Shown here one piece after another: positions 43,344 to 52,675 of a stretch of DNA of 64,000 bases. Source of the DNA: JACRAR01 sp041674385 (GTDB lineage: Bacteria; Pseudomonadota; Gammaproteobacteria; Burkholderiales; Rhodocyclaceae); NCBI GenBank assembly GCA_041674385.1, contig JBAYVU010000010.1, positions 1 through 64,000 on the forward strand. Reading direction: 5' to 3'. Positions within the stretch are counted from its first letter, which is position 1; each line of letters begins with the position of its first letter. The notes beneath the pieces were generated by a model. The model was given only the letters and a program-made list of their open reading frames with translations. It did no database searches and was not told the DNA's origin. The position numbers were made by a program, and so were the translations under genes.

Positions 43344-44231
43344 ATGCCGCCGCCTCCTGTCGTCAGCGTTGCCATGGCAATGCGCAATGCCGCAGCGACC
43401 ATTGCCTTGACGTTGCAGTCCCTGATCGACCAAAGCTTTGCCGATTGGGAACTGCTGCTGCTCGATGACGGCTCCAGCGACGACAGCGTTGCGACGGCGC
43501 GGCGTTTCGGCGATCCGCGCATTCTGGTCCGCGCCGACGGGCGTCGTCTGGGGCTGGCGACGCGCTTGAACGAGGCGGTCGCGGCTGCCCGCGGCCGCTA
43601 CATCGCCCGCATGGACGCCGACGATGTGGCCTACCCGGAGCGTTTCGCCAGGCAGGTGGCGTTTCTCGAAGGGCACCCCGAGGTCGATTTGCTCGGGGCA
43701 GGCGCGATCGTTTTCGACGAAGCGGGGCTAGCGATCGGCAAACTGCCGTTGCGCACGGAGCACCGCGAGATTGCGGCCCGTCCCTGGAATGGCTTCTACC
43801 TGGCCCACCCGACCTGGATGGGACGCAGCGGCTGGTTTCGCGAATACGTCTACGATACGCGCATGCCCAAGGCCCAGGATTACGATCTGTTGCTGCGCAG
43901 CCATGCCGGGAGTCGTTTCGCCTGCCTTCCGGAGATGCTGCTGGGTTATCGACAGGAGCGTCTTTCCCTGGCAAAAATCCTGGATACCCGGCTGCAACTG
44001 GTACAAGCCGTCCTGCGCCACGGAAGGAGGCACGGCCGCTACGCCCGGCCGCTGATCGCCGCCGTACAACAGGCCGTCAAGTTCGGCGTGGATGTTCTGG
44101 CCATATCGACCGGGCTTGACTACCGCATGCTCCGCCATCGCGCACTGCCGGTTGCGCCCGAGCAGCGCGAGGAGTGGCGGCAGATATGGCAACGGCTTAA
44201 CCGGGAGTGCGCCGAACGATGTGCGGGATAG
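43344..44231 (+). CDS. Glycosyltransferase family 2
   Basis: A 295-residue inverting GT-A enzyme: VVSVAMAMRNAAATIALTLQSLIDQS, LLLLDDGSSDDS and the metal-binding DxD in RYIARMDADDVAYPERF. The ATG at 43344 has GGGAGAG 9 nt upstream and matches the family start; the frame opens 15 codons earlier inside the preceding gene. It overlaps the asnB-like gene by 13 nt. Confidence 0.88.
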   Translation: MPPPPVVSVAMAMRNAAATIALTLQSLIDQSFADWELLLLDDGSSDDSVATARRFGDPRILVRADGRRLGLATRLNEAVAAARGRYIARMDADDVAYPERFARQVAFLEGHPEVDLLGAGAIVFDEAGLAIGKLPLRTEHREIAARPWNGFYLAHPTWMGRSGWFREYVYDTRMPKAQDYDLLLRSHAGSRFACLPEMLLGYRQERLSLAKILDTRLQLVQAVLRHGRRHGRYARPLIAAVQQAVKFGVDVLAISTGLDYRMLRHRALPVAPEQREEWRQIWQRLNRECAERCAG

Positions 44232-46153
44232 CCGGGCTGTGGACCGCATCCGCCGCATCCGCCGCATCGACGCCGGCGGATGTGGCGGACATCGCTGCAC
44301 GGATGAGCGCGCGCTTGATCCATCGTGGCCCCGACGACGACGGCGTGTGGTCCGATCCGCCGGCGGGCATCGCCCTGGCCCATCGGCGTCTGGCGGTCCT
44401 CGATCTTTCGCCCGAAGGGCACCAGCCGATGCGCTCGCGAGACCGGCGTTATGTCATCGTCTTCAACGGCGAGATCTACAACCATGCCGAGCTGCGCAGG
44501 TCCTTGGGCGATGTCGAATGGCGCGGCCATTCCGATACCGAGGTGCTGCTGGAGGCGATACTGCGCTGGGGCCTCGAAGCCGCATTGCAGCGTTGCGTGG
44601 GCATGTTCGCCCTGGCCCTGTGGGACGGCAAGCAGCGTAGCCTGGCGCTGGCGCGCGACCGGCTGGGCGAGAAACCCTTGTACTACGGCTGGCTGGACGG
44701 CGCACTCGTATTCGCTTCCGAACTCAAGGCGCTGCGCGCTCATCCGGGCTGGCGTGGCGAGATCGATCGTCCGGCGTTGGGGCTGTATCTGCGGTACGGC
44801 GTCGTCCCGACGCCGCAGAGCATTTACCGGGGAATCCGCAAACTGGCGCCCGGGGTGATCCTGAGCTTTTCCTCTCCCGGCAGTGCCGGAACGCCCCAGC
44901 CTTACTGGCGTGCGCTGGAGGCTGCCCGCCAAGGACGGGAATCGCCGCTGCGGATGGACGATAACGCCGCCGCCGCGGCGCTCGAGGCGCTGTTGCGGGA
45001 GTCCGTCGCTTGCCAGTCCTGCGCCGATGTGCCGCTCGGCGCCTTCCTGTCGGGCGGCGTCGATTCCTCCCTGATTGTCGCCTTGATGCAGACGCAAGGA
45101 GGCAAGCCGGTAAAAACCTTCACCATCGGCTTCGCTGCGCCAGGATACGACGAAGCGCCGTATGCGGCGGCAGTCGCCAGGCATCTCGGCACCGAGCATA
45201 CCGAACTGTATGTGACGCCGGAGGAGGCCCGCCGCATCATCCCGCGCCTGCCCGAATTGTATGACGAGCCATTTGCCGATTCGTCCCAGATCCCCGCTTT
45301 CCTGGTGGCCGCCCTGGCGCGCCGGCAGGTGACGGTCGTGCTCTCGGGCGACGGCGGCGACGAGCTTTTCGGGGGCTACACGCGCTACCGCTGGGGGCCG
45401 CGCATCCTGCGCCTTGGCTCGCTGCTGCGGCAACCGCTGGCCGCGTTGCTCGGCACGCTCTCGCCAGCGGCATGGGATGCGGTTTTCCAGCGCATCCCCC
45501 TGGCGCGGCGAGCCGATGCGTCGGGCGACAAGCTCTACAAGCTGGCCGCACTCTTGCGTTGCGATACGAACCAGGCGCTCTACCAGCAGTTCCTGTCCTT
45601 TTGGCCTGCCGCCGAAGCCCTCGTGATCGGGGACGGGGAAAACAATTCCTGGCCGCAAAATTCATGGCCGGATGATTGGAGCTTCGCAGAACAAATGATG
45701 CTGGGCGATGCGCAAGGGTATCTGCCGGACGACATCCTGACCAAGGTCGATCGGGCCAGCATGGCCGTCAGCCTGGAAACCCGGGCGCCCTATCTCGATC
45801 ACCGGGTATTCGAGTTCGCCTGGCGTCTGCCCCTGCCGCTGAAGATCCGCAACCGGCAAAGCAAGTGGTTGCTGCGCCAGGTGCTCTACAAATATGTGCC
45901 GCGCGAAATGATCGAGCGGCCCAAAGCGGGCTTCAGCGTACCCATCGGGGAATGGCTGCTCGGACCCTTGCACGAATGGGCGGAGGCTTTGCTCGACGAG
46001 GGGCGTCTGCGGCGCGAGGCTTATTTCGAACCCGGCCCAATACGCACGATACGCAAGGCGTGGCATGAGCACCAGCAGGGAGTGCGCAATTGGCAGCACC
46101 GCCTGTGGGCGGTCTTGATGTTTCAGGCCTGGCTCGAAAACAATGTGCTATGA
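44219..46153 (+). CDS. asnB: Asparagine synthase-like glutamine amidotransferase
   Basis: A 644-residue AsnB-family protein. Cys2 is the glutaminase nucleophile (MCGIAG), with FNGEIYNHAELR and GHSDTEVLLEAILRWG in that domain. The synthetase domain has the ATP loop SGGVDSSLIVALM and VLSGDGGDELFGGYTRY. In surface-glycan clusters such enzymes usually amidate a sugar acid rather than make asparagine, so function here is inferred from context. A GCATCCGCC-type repeat codes ASAASAAS after the N-terminus. Its end overlaps the convergent GT4 gene by 6 nt. Confidence 0.88.
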   Translation: MCGIAGLWTASAASAASTPADVADIAARMSARLIHRGPDDDGVWSDPPAGIALAHRRLAVLDLSPEGHQPMRSRDRRYVIVFNGEIYNHAELRRSLGDVEWRGHSDTEVLLEAILRWGLEAALQRCVGMFALALWDGKQRSLALARDRLGEKPLYYGWLDGALVFASELKALRAHPGWRGEIDRPALGLYLRYGVVPTPQSIYRGIRKLAPGVILSFSSPGSAGTPQPYWRALEAARQGRESPLRMDDNAAAAALEALLRESVACQSCADVPLGAFLSGGVDSSLIVALMQTQGGKPVKTFTIGFAAPGYDEAPYAAAVARHLGTEHTELYVTPEEARRIIPRLPELYDEPFADSSQIPAFLVAALARRQVTVVLSGDGGDELFGGYTRYRWGPRILRLGSLLRQPLAALLGTLSPAAWDAVFQRIPLARRADASGDKLYKLAALLRCDTNQALYQQFLSFWPAAEALVIGDGENNSWPQNSWPDDWSFAEQMMLGDAQGYLPDDILTKVDRASMAVSLETRAPYLDHRVFEFAWRLPLPLKIRNRQSKWLLRQVLYKYVPREMIERPKAGFSVPIGEWLLGPLHEWAEALLDEGRLRREAYFEPGPIRTIRKAWHEHQQGVRNWQHRLWAVLMFQAWLENNVL

Positions 46154-47281
46154 CAACAAGGTCTGATAAAGCGCAAGCGTTTCGGAATTGACCTGCTGCA
46201 CGGAGAACTCGGCGGCGGCGATTGCGCGCCCGCGCCGCCCCATTCGAGCGCGCAATGCCGGCTGCTCGATCAAGCGCCGCAATGCCGCAGCTAGTCCGGC
46301 AACGTCGTGCGGCGGCACCAGCAAGCCGTTTTCTTCATCGCGCACTACCTCGCGGCAACCGGGAACGTCGCACGTGACAATCGGTCTGCCGCCCGCGGCG
46401 GCTTCGATCAGCGCCTTGGGCAATCCCTCGCGGTAGGAGGGCAGACACACGATGTGCGCGCTGGCCAGCACGCGCGGCATGTCATCCTGATGCCCTATCC
46501 ATTCGACGATACCTTCCGCATGCCAGCGCTCCAGCTGTGCCAGCGGGATTGCCGCCAAATTGCCGGCGTCGCGCTCGCCCGCCAGCACAAACCGCGCCGC
46601 CACGCCGCTCTGCCTCAGCATGGCGGCCGCCGCGACAAATTCTCCGATGCCTTTGTCCCACAACATGCGGGCGGGCAGCACCACCACCGGATTACCGGCG
46701 GGTTCCCCGGTCGCCGCAAACAAATCGAGATTCACGCCCGCACCGCGAATCAGCCGGGTACGCCCAGCATCGACGATGCCCAGTTGGCTCAGCCACTGCC
46801 GGTCGTCCGGGTTTTCAAACACCACGCAACTGTTTCCCGGGTTCATCAGCCAGCGATACGCGAGAATAATCGCCGGTCTCAACAGCCGCGCCAGCAGACG
46901 CCGGGAACTGAACGCGTAACCCATGCCGACCGGCGCATTGACGATATGCGGCACACCGGCCATTTTTGCGGCCAAGGTGCCGTAGAGAATCGGTTTGAGG
47001 GCGACATGATGAACGATGTCCGGTTTCGACGAGCGATAAATGCGCAGCAGCTCCGCCACCGCCCGCAGCTCGCGCAGCGGATTGATGCCACGCCGTTCGA
47101 GACGCAACGGGATGAGTCCGAGGCCGTGTGCGGTAATGCGCTCGCCATGGCGGTCTACCCGCGTTGCCACGCTGACGCGATAGCCCGCCGTTCGGGCGGC
47201 TACGGCACGGTCAAGAAAATGGGAACAGAAAAACCAGTCTTCGGTGACCAGAAACAGGAGATGGGGGCGTTTGTCGTGCAA
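46148..47281 (-). CDS. Glycosyltransferase family 4
   Basis: A 377-residue GT-B enzyme. It begins LLFLVTEDWFFCSHFLDRAVAARTAG, has the donor-domain NPVVVLPARMLWDKGIGEFVAAA and the retaining-enzyme motif EGLPKALIEAAAGGRP (E-x7-E). It resembles WbpX/PglA-type transferases that act on lipid-linked sugars. It is the only minus-strand gene of the glycan region, converging on asnB and divergent from the SDR gene. Confidence 0.88.
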   Translation of the reverse strand: MHDKRPHLLFLVTEDWFFCSHFLDRAVAARTAGYRVSVATRVDRHGERITAHGLGLIPLRLERRGINPLRELRAVAELLRIYRSSKPDIVHHVALKPILYGTLAAKMAGVPHIVNAPVGMGYAFSSRRLLARLLRPAIILAYRWLMNPGNSCVVFENPDDRQWLSQLGIVDAGRTRLIRGAGVNLDLFAATGEPAGNPVVVLPARMLWDKGIGEFVAAAAMLRQSGVAARFVLAGERDAGNLAAIPLAQLERWHAEGIVEWIGHQDDMPRVLASAHIVCLPSYREGLPKALIEAAAGGRPIVTCDVPGCREVVRDEENGLLVPPHDVAGLAAALRRLIEQPALRARMGRRGRAIAAAEFSVQQVNSETLALYQTLLS

Positions 47282-47583
47282 GGTTCAAACCCTATCATCG
47301 GCAGCCTGCGATACATCCCCTGCCGCGGCTTCACACTGTCTGCCCGACGCTCGAGTATCCGTTGCGCGTGAGGTGGTGTTGGGTATTGTTGTGTTGTGCT
47401 TGGGCATTCGAACCGCCTGGCTGCTTGTATGTTCAAAAGGTACAATATATCCGGTCGTCCAGAAGCCGTGTGAATCGCCATGTTTGCTGTTTGCGTCACT
47501 TTGCCGCCGAATCCCTCCTCTCCGGTAAACGTCGTTGTTTCCGACAACGGGCGCTGAACCTGTGCCAGGGAATGCGCCCCGAT
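47282..47583. other. Divergent intergenic region, lower GC
   Basis: About 300 bases between the GT4 and SDR genes, visibly richer in A/T than the surroundings. A TACAATAT -10-like box lies at 47441-47448 on the + strand without a convincing -35. I see no gene, RNA or terminator in it, only frames that lack a ribosome site. Confidence 0.5.
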
Positions 47584-48480
47584 ATGCATAAGGCAAACAT
47601 GCCGGCATCCTCATCCGCAGCGCATACCGTCGTGGTCGGCGGAGCCGCCAGCCAGATCGGGAGATTTCTCTTGCCGCTGCTTGTCGATGCAGGCTATCGC
47701 GCGGTTGCGCTGAGTCGCCGGTCGGCCCCGGAGTGGAAGACGGAACAGCACGGGAACGTCGCTTGGCATAAGGTCGACAACTGGGACACTTCCTCATTGA
47801 CGGCTTTGCCGGCCGCGCATAGCCTGATTCACTTGGCCCCTTTGACGATACTGCCGCATCGGATCGAGGCGTTTCTCCAGCTTGGCATAAAGCGCATCAT
47901 CGCCTTCAGTTCGTCGAGCAAATTCAGCAAGGCCGGCTCCCCGAGCGCTGCGGAACGCGCTTTCGCCCATCGCCTGAATGCGGCCGAAGACGAGCTTGCC
48001 GAAAACTGTCGGCGCTTCGGTATGCACTGGACCATTTTCAGGCCGACACTGATCTATGGCCGTGACATGGACCGCAACATCACCTTGATTCGTCGCCTGG
48101 TCAGGGCAACCGGCATATTCCCGATACTCGGCGAGGCCTCGGGACTGCGTCAGCCGGTGCATGCCGCCGATCTTGCGAACGCCTGCGTCGTGGCGCTGGA
48201 TAATCCGCTAACCTTCGAGAAGACTTATGATCTTAGCGGCGGAGAGACCCTGACATATCGAGCGATGGTTTCCCGCATCTTCGAGAGCTTGAACTACAAG
48301 CCGAGGTTCGTGACTATTCCCAAGGTGTTGTATGGCACTTCCATCGCTGCGCTCTCCTTCATTCCAGGATACCGGGATTTCAATATCGCCATGGCGCAGC
48401 GCATGAATGAGGATCTGGTTTGCGAACACACCGAGGCGACGCGCGATTTTGGCTACCAGCCAAGACGGTTCGTCCCTTAA
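47584..48480 (+). CDS. NAD-dependent epimerase/dehydratase-like SDR protein
   Basis: About 298 residues. The Rossmann start is VVVGGAASQIGRFLLPLLVDAG. IAFSSSSKFSKAGS stands where sugar epimerases have SSxxVYG, and the YxxxK pair is not evident, so it may be an atypical SDR. IFRPTLIYGRDMDRN and QPVHAADLANACVVALDN follow the sugar-nucleotide pattern. The start is uncertain: ATG at 47584 (used) or 47599 with AAGG upstream. It lies 50 nt before the FlaA1/CapD-like gene and probably shares its pathway. Confidence 0.75.
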   Translation: MHKANMPASSSAAHTVVVGGAASQIGRFLLPLLVDAGYRAVALSRRSAPEWKTEQHGNVAWHKVDNWDTSSLTALPAAHSLIHLAPLTILPHRIEAFLQLGIKRIIAFSSSSKFSKAGSPSAAERAFAHRLNAAEDELAENCRRFGMHWTIFRPTLIYGRDMDRNITLIRRLVRATGIFPILGEASGLRQPVHAADLANACVVALDNPLTFEKTYDLSGGETLTYRAMVSRIFESLNYKPRFVTIPKVLYGTSIAALSFIPGYRDFNIAMAQRMNEDLVCEHTEATRDFGYQPRRFVP

Positions 48481-48530
48481 CCTGCCGGAGCGGCCATCAT
48501 CGATCTCATACTCTCCTCGGATCAAAGCCT

Positions 48531-50372
48531 GTGAAGCTGCGCACGCTGCTTATCATCATCCATGATCTCGTGGCCAGTTCCCTTGCCTGGGGACTGGCTT
48601 ACTGGCTGCGCTTCAATTTCGACATCCCCGCCCCCTTCGGACACGGCTTGCTATCGACCATGGTTTTCGTCGTGCCTTTGCAGGGCGTGATCGCCTGGAG
48701 TCTGGGCCTTTATCGCGGCATCTGGCGTTTTGCCAGCCTGCCGGACCTCAAACGCATCATCCTGGCGGCGGGGGTATGTGCCCTGGCGCTCCCCATGCTG
48801 CTGTACATGCTGCAACAGCTGTCCGAGGTGCCGCGTTCGGTGTTGGTGCTGTATCCGATGTTGTTGGTCCTGTTCATGGGGGGGAGCCGTTTTCTCTACC
48901 GCTCCTGGAAGGATGGGCATCTGTTGGGCTTCCGCGCCGTCACGGGCGAACCGGTGTTGGTGCTGGGCGCCGGCGAGGCGGCGCAAACCCTGTTGCGCGA
49001 CCTGGCGCGCAGCCGGCAGTGGCATGTGGTGGGTTTGCTGGACGACGACCCTGACAAGCAGGGGAGGCTGCTCCACGGCGTTCCCGTGCTTGGCCCCTTG
49101 GCCGAAATCGCCGAACAAGCCAAGGCGCATGCCGTGCGGCAAGCGATCATGGCCATGCCTTCGGCAACGCATGGCGCCCGTCGTCGAGCGGCGAAGTTGG
49201 CCACGGAAGGCGGACTGAGCCTGTTGACGGTGCCGTCCTACGAGGACCTGCTGTCGAGACGGGTCGCCATATCGCAGGTGCGCAAGGTCGAATTGGAAGA
49301 CCTGCTCGGCCGCGACTCGGTGCAGCTTGATGAGCAAGGTCTGCAAGGTTTGCTGGCGGGCAAAGCGGTGCTGGTCACCGGGGCGGGCGGTTCGATCGGT
49401 GCCGAGCTGTGCCGCCAGATCGCCCGTTTTTCGCCGCGCCTGTTGGTATTTTTCGATCTCTCGGAATATGCGATGTATCGCATCGAGCAGGAATTCATCA
49501 AACAGTTTCCCGACGTTTCGATTGCTTGCCTGATCGGCGATGTGCGGGACGAAGCCCGTTTGGCGGCTATTTTCAATGAGTATCGCCCCGAAGTCGTGTT
49601 CCATGCCGCCGCCTACAAACATGTCCCGCTGATGGAGAACGAGAACGCCTGGCAGGCATTGAGCAATAATGTGTTCGGGACCTGGTGCGTGGCGCGTGCT
49701 GCGATGGCGCATGGCGCCAGCCGCTTGGTATTGATCTCCACCGACAAGGCGGTGAATCCGACCAATGTCATGGGAGCCAGCAAGCGGCTGGCGGAGATGG
49801 TCTGCCAAGCCTTGGGCCGGCATGGTCAAGCAGGCCGGACCGCGACGCGCATTGTGACGGTGCGGTTCGGCAACGTGCTCGGCAGCAGCGGCAGCGTGAT
49901 TCCAAAATTCCGCGAACAAATCGCCCAGGGCGGGCCTGTGACGGTGACCCATCCTGAAATCGTGCGTTATTTCATGCTGATTCCAGAAGCCGCGGAACTG
50001 GTTTTGCAAGCGGGATTGATGGGGCAGGGCGGCGAGATTTTCGTGCTCGACATGGGCGAACCGATCAGGATCGTCGATCTCGCGCGAGACATGATCCGCC
50101 TCTCGGGTTTTACCGAAGAAGACATCCGCATAGAATTCACCGGACTGCGGTCGGGCGAGAAACTTTACGAGGAACTGCTGGCTGACGACGAAACGACCTT
50201 GCCGACACCGCATCCGAAGTTGCGGGTGGCCCGGGCCAATACCCAGGGCGACGCGGCATGGCTGGCGGAATTGCAGGCCTGGCTGGATCAGCCAAGCCTG
50301 ACGCCGGCGGCGGTCAAGGAAGGATTGGCGGCGTGGGTTCCCGAATACCGCCCGCGTCCATCTGCGGATTGA
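48531..50372 (+). CDS. FlaA1/CapD-type nucleoside-diphosphate-sugar dehydratase/epimerase
   Basis: A 613-residue membrane SDR. Four N-terminal helices (1-120) and a CoA-binding-like Rossmann domain (VLVLGAGEAAQTLLRDLA) precede the catalytic domain: VLVTGAGGSIGAELCRQIARF, DVRDEARLAAIF, FHAAAYKHVPLMENE and LISTDKAVNPTNVMGASKRLAE, where Met replaces the usual Tyr as in WbpM. These enzymes make 4-keto-6-deoxy sugars such as UDP-QuiNAc precursors. It starts at GTG 48531 and is the last glycan gene before apaH. Confidence 0.9.
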   Translation: MKLRTLLIIIHDLVASSLAWGLAYWLRFNFDIPAPFGHGLLSTMVFVVPLQGVIAWSLGLYRGIWRFASLPDLKRIILAAGVCALALPMLLYMLQQLSEVPRSVLVLYPMLLVLFMGGSRFLYRSWKDGHLLGFRAVTGEPVLVLGAGEAAQTLLRDLARSRQWHVVGLLDDDPDKQGRLLHGVPVLGPLAEIAEQAKAHAVRQAIMAMPSATHGARRRAAKLATEGGLSLLTVPSYEDLLSRRVAISQVRKVELEDLLGRDSVQLDEQGLQGLLAGKAVLVTGAGGSIGAELCRQIARFSPRLLVFFDLSEYAMYRIEQEFIKQFPDVSIACLIGDVRDEARLAAIFNEYRPEVVFHAAAYKHVPLMENENAWQALSNNVFGTWCVARAAMAHGASRLVLISTDKAVNPTNVMGASKRLAEMVCQALGRHGQAGRTATRIVTVRFGNVLGSSGSVIPKFREQIAQGGPVTVTHPEIVRYFMLIPEAAELVLQAGLMGQGGEIFVLDMGEPIRIVDLARDMIRLSGFTEEDIRIEFTGLRSGEKLYEELLADDETTLPTPHPKLRVARANTQGDAAWLAELQAWLDQPSLTPAAVKEGLAAWVPEYRPRPSAD

Positions 50373-50416
50373 ATATTAAACGTGGCCGGCGGCTACCGAG
50401 TATGGGGTTTGAATAA

Positions 50417-51223
50417 ATGGCGATTTACGCGATAGGCGATATTCAAGGCTGCTTCGACGCTTTGCAACGCTTGCTGGCGAAGTGCGGCTTTGACGAGCGC
50501 CGCGACCGGCTTTGGCTGGTCGGCGATCTGGTGAATCGCGGACCGCAGTCGCTGGAGGTGCTTCGTTTCGTCAAGAATCTCGCTGCGGCGGCGATTACCG
50601 TGCTCGGCAACCATGACCTGCATCTGCTGATGATGTCCGAAAACGGTGCGCAGCAGCGCGATGAGGATACGCTGGGCGAGGTGCTTGCGGCGCCCGACCG
50701 GGATGAGTTGCTCGCCTGGCTGCGCCGGCAGCCGCTGATGCACGTCGAAAACGGTTTTGCGATGGTGCATGCCGGCCTGTTGCCGCAGTGGAGCATAAAA
50801 AAATCTCAGGCACTGGCGCGAGAGGTCGAGGCGGCGCTTCGCGCGGACGATTTCCGGGACTTCCTCGCGCACATGCGCGGCGGCGAACCCAAGGCCTGGC
50901 GCGACGACCTGCGGGGCTGGGCACGGCTACGGGTGATCGTCAATGCGATGACCAGGATGCGTTTTTGTACGCCCGCCGGCGAGATGGAATTTCGTAGCAA
51001 GGGCGAGGTCAAGGATGCGCCGGCCGGCTATTTGCCGTGGTTTGAGGTGCCCAAGCGCAAGAGCGCCGACTACCGGCTGGTGACGGGCCACTGGTCGGCG
51101 CTCGGCCTGAAGCTGGCCCCTGGCTTGCTGGCGTTGGACTCGGGCTGTTTCTGGGGAGGCCAGCTGACCGCGGTACGCTTGGAAGATCAAGCGGTGTTTC
51201 AGGTCGATTGCCGAGCTGCTTGA
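50417..51223 (+). CDS. apaH: Bis(5'-nucleosyl)-tetraphosphatase, symmetrical
   Basis: A 268-residue metallophosphatase that splits Ap4A into two ADP and also decaps Np4-RNA in E. coli. Metal and active-site motifs are AIGDIQGCFDAL, LWLVGDLVNRGPQS, TVLGNHDLHLL and MVHAGLLPQWS. It follows the glycan genes by 44 nt and converges on the lipoprotein gene at 51267. Confidence 0.96.
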   Translation: MAIYAIGDIQGCFDALQRLLAKCGFDERRDRLWLVGDLVNRGPQSLEVLRFVKNLAAAAITVLGNHDLHLLMMSENGAQQRDEDTLGEVLAAPDRDELLAWLRRQPLMHVENGFAMVHAGLLPQWSIKKSQALAREVEAALRADDFRDFLAHMRGGEPKAWRDDLRGWARLRVIVNAMTRMRFCTPAGEMEFRSKGEVKDAPAGYLPWFEVPKRKSADYRLVTGHWSALGLKLAPGLLALDSGCFWGGQLTAVRLEDQAVFQVDCRAA

Positions 51224-51266
51224 GCGAATGACTGAATGAACGAACGCCGGACCGGGGCCGGGAATC

Positions 51267-51728
51267 TCAATGGCTGACGCGCGTCTTGCCGCCTCCCGAC
51301 AGTACGCGCACCCGCTCCCCGACGTGGAATTGTTCGTCAGCTTCCTGGGTGATGGCACTCATCGCGCCATTGTCGAATTTGATGGTGATTTCGAGGCCGT
51401 TTTTCTTCGTGATATGTTCCTCGATGGCATGACCCGCGACCGCACCGCCGACTACGCCCAGGATGGTGCCGACCGCTGAACCACGGTCGCCGCCGCCGAC
51501 GTTGCTGCCGGCGATGCCCCCGAGCACACCGCCGACTGCCGCGCCTGCGCCGTCCTTGTTGCCTTCGATGGTGACTTGACGGACGCTTTCCACCACCCCC
51601 AAGCGTACGCTCATTTCATGCTGCGCTTGACGTTGCGAATAACTGCTGCCGGACTGGCTGGTGGCGCAACCCGAGAGCAGCAGCGCGGTTGCCGCAAGGA
51701 CGATCAAGCTTGAAGTCGTTTTATTCAT
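51267..51728 (-). CDS. Glycine-zipper 2TM outer-membrane lipoprotein (SlyB-like)
   Basis: A 153-residue lipoprotein with lipobox LLLSGC (Cys21). Residues 75-110 form the glycine zipper (AGAAVGGVLGGIAGSNVGG, then GTILGVVGGAVAGHAIEEH). The C-terminal EITIKFDNGAMSAITQEAD...FHVGERVRVLSGGGKTRVSH is the PcP/SlyB-like barrel. SlyB homologues stabilise the outer membrane under PhoPQ control in enterics. The ATG at 51728 has AAGGAA upstream. It follows the PfkB gene by 10 nt. Confidence 0.88.
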   Translation of the reverse strand: MNKTTSSLIVLAATALLLSGCATSQSGSSYSQRQAQHEMSVRLGVVESVRQVTIEGNKDGAGAAVGGVLGGIAGSNVGGGDRGSAVGTILGVVGGAVAGHAIEEHITKKNGLEITIKFDNGAMSAITQEADEQFHVGERVRVLSGGGKTRVSH

Positions 51729-51738
51729 ATTAAATTCC

Positions 51739-52674
51739 TTACCAGAGTTTATGGCCAAAGGCCTCGAGATATTGTGCGGCGATGTCGTCGCGGTGCGGCT
51801 TGTGGTTCTGGCCGCCGCGCTGGGTGATTTTTATCGCACCCATCACGGAGGCCAAACGGCCGGCTTTTTCATATGCCCAACCTTCGGCGATGCCGTACAG
51901 CAGCCCGGCCCGGTAGGCATCGCCGCAACCGGTCGGATCGACCAGGGCTCCCGGTTTAACGCTGGGAATGGCGATATGTTGACCGTCAGTGTAAATTTCC
52001 GAACCATTGCCTCCCAGCGTAACGAACAACGCCTTGACCTTGCGCGCCAGTTCATCGAGGGTTTTTCCGGTGCGCTCACAGAGCAGTTTTGCCTCGTAGT
52101 CATTGACCGTGCAAAAGTCGGCAAGTTCCAGGAAGTCCATCAGTTCTTCGCCGTTGAACATCGGCAGTCCTTGTCCGGGATCGAATACGAAGGGAATCCT
52201 GGCGGCGTGGAATTCGCGGGCATGCTGGAGCATCCCCTCGCGACCATCCGGCGAGACGATGCCGAGAGAGACATCCTGCGCGTCGGCGACATGGTTGGCA
52301 TGCGAGAAATTCATCGCCCCGGGATGGAAGGCGGTGATCTGGTTGTCATCCATGTCGGTGGTGATGAAGGCCTGCGCAGTATAGCTGTCGGGAATTTCTT
52401 TCACATGACTGGCATCGAGCCGCAGGTGCTTCAGCCGCCTTGCGTAGAGCGCGGAGTCCTCGCCGACCGCGGCCATGATTTGCGGCTCGCCTCCCAGCAA
52501 CTGCAAATTGTAGGCAATGTTGCCTGCGCATCCGCCAAACTCGCGGCGCAGATCGGGAACCAGGAATGAAACGTTGAGAATGTGGATCTGCTCGGGCAGG
52601 ATATGATGCTTGAAACGATCATGGAACACCATGATCGTGTCATAGGCAAGGGAGCCGCAAATCAGGGTTTTCAT
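51739..52674 (-). CDS. PfkB-family carbohydrate kinase (adenosine-kinase-like)
   Basis: A 311-residue ribokinase-fold enzyme. MKTLICGSLAYDTIMVF opens it, FGGCAGNIAYNLQLLG is PfkB signature 1, and VDPTGCGDAYRAGLLYG is signature 2 with the catalytic Asp. The substrate is not certain; adenosine or another nucleoside is suggested by the group's resemblance. It is the gene after tpx and has its own promoter candidate inside a palindrome. Confidence 0.88.
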   Translation of the reverse strand: MKTLICGSLAYDTIMVFHDRFKHHILPEQIHILNVSFLVPDLRREFGGCAGNIAYNLQLLGGEPQIMAAVGEDSALYARRLKHLRLDASHVKEIPDSYTAQAFITTDMDDNQITAFHPGAMNFSHANHVADAQDVSLGIVSPDGREGMLQHAREFHAARIPFVFDPGQGLPMFNGEELMDFLELADFCTVNDYEAKLLCERTGKTLDELARKVKALFVTLGGNGSEIYTDGQHIAIPSVKPGALVDPTGCGDAYRAGLLYGIAEGWAYEKAGRLASVMGAIKITQRGGQNHKPHRDDIAAQYLEAFGHKLW

Positions 52675-52675
52675 G

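Noticed and set aside
48651..50213. A 520-codon minus frame opposite the FlaA1/CapD-like gene
   Set aside because: Mirror frame of a gene with clear SDR motifs.
37501..50372. Exosortase/PEP-CTERM type exopolysaccharide locus
   Set aside because: AsnB-like and glycosyltransferase genes recall such loci, but there is no exosortase, no polymerase and no PEP-CTERM protein in the window.
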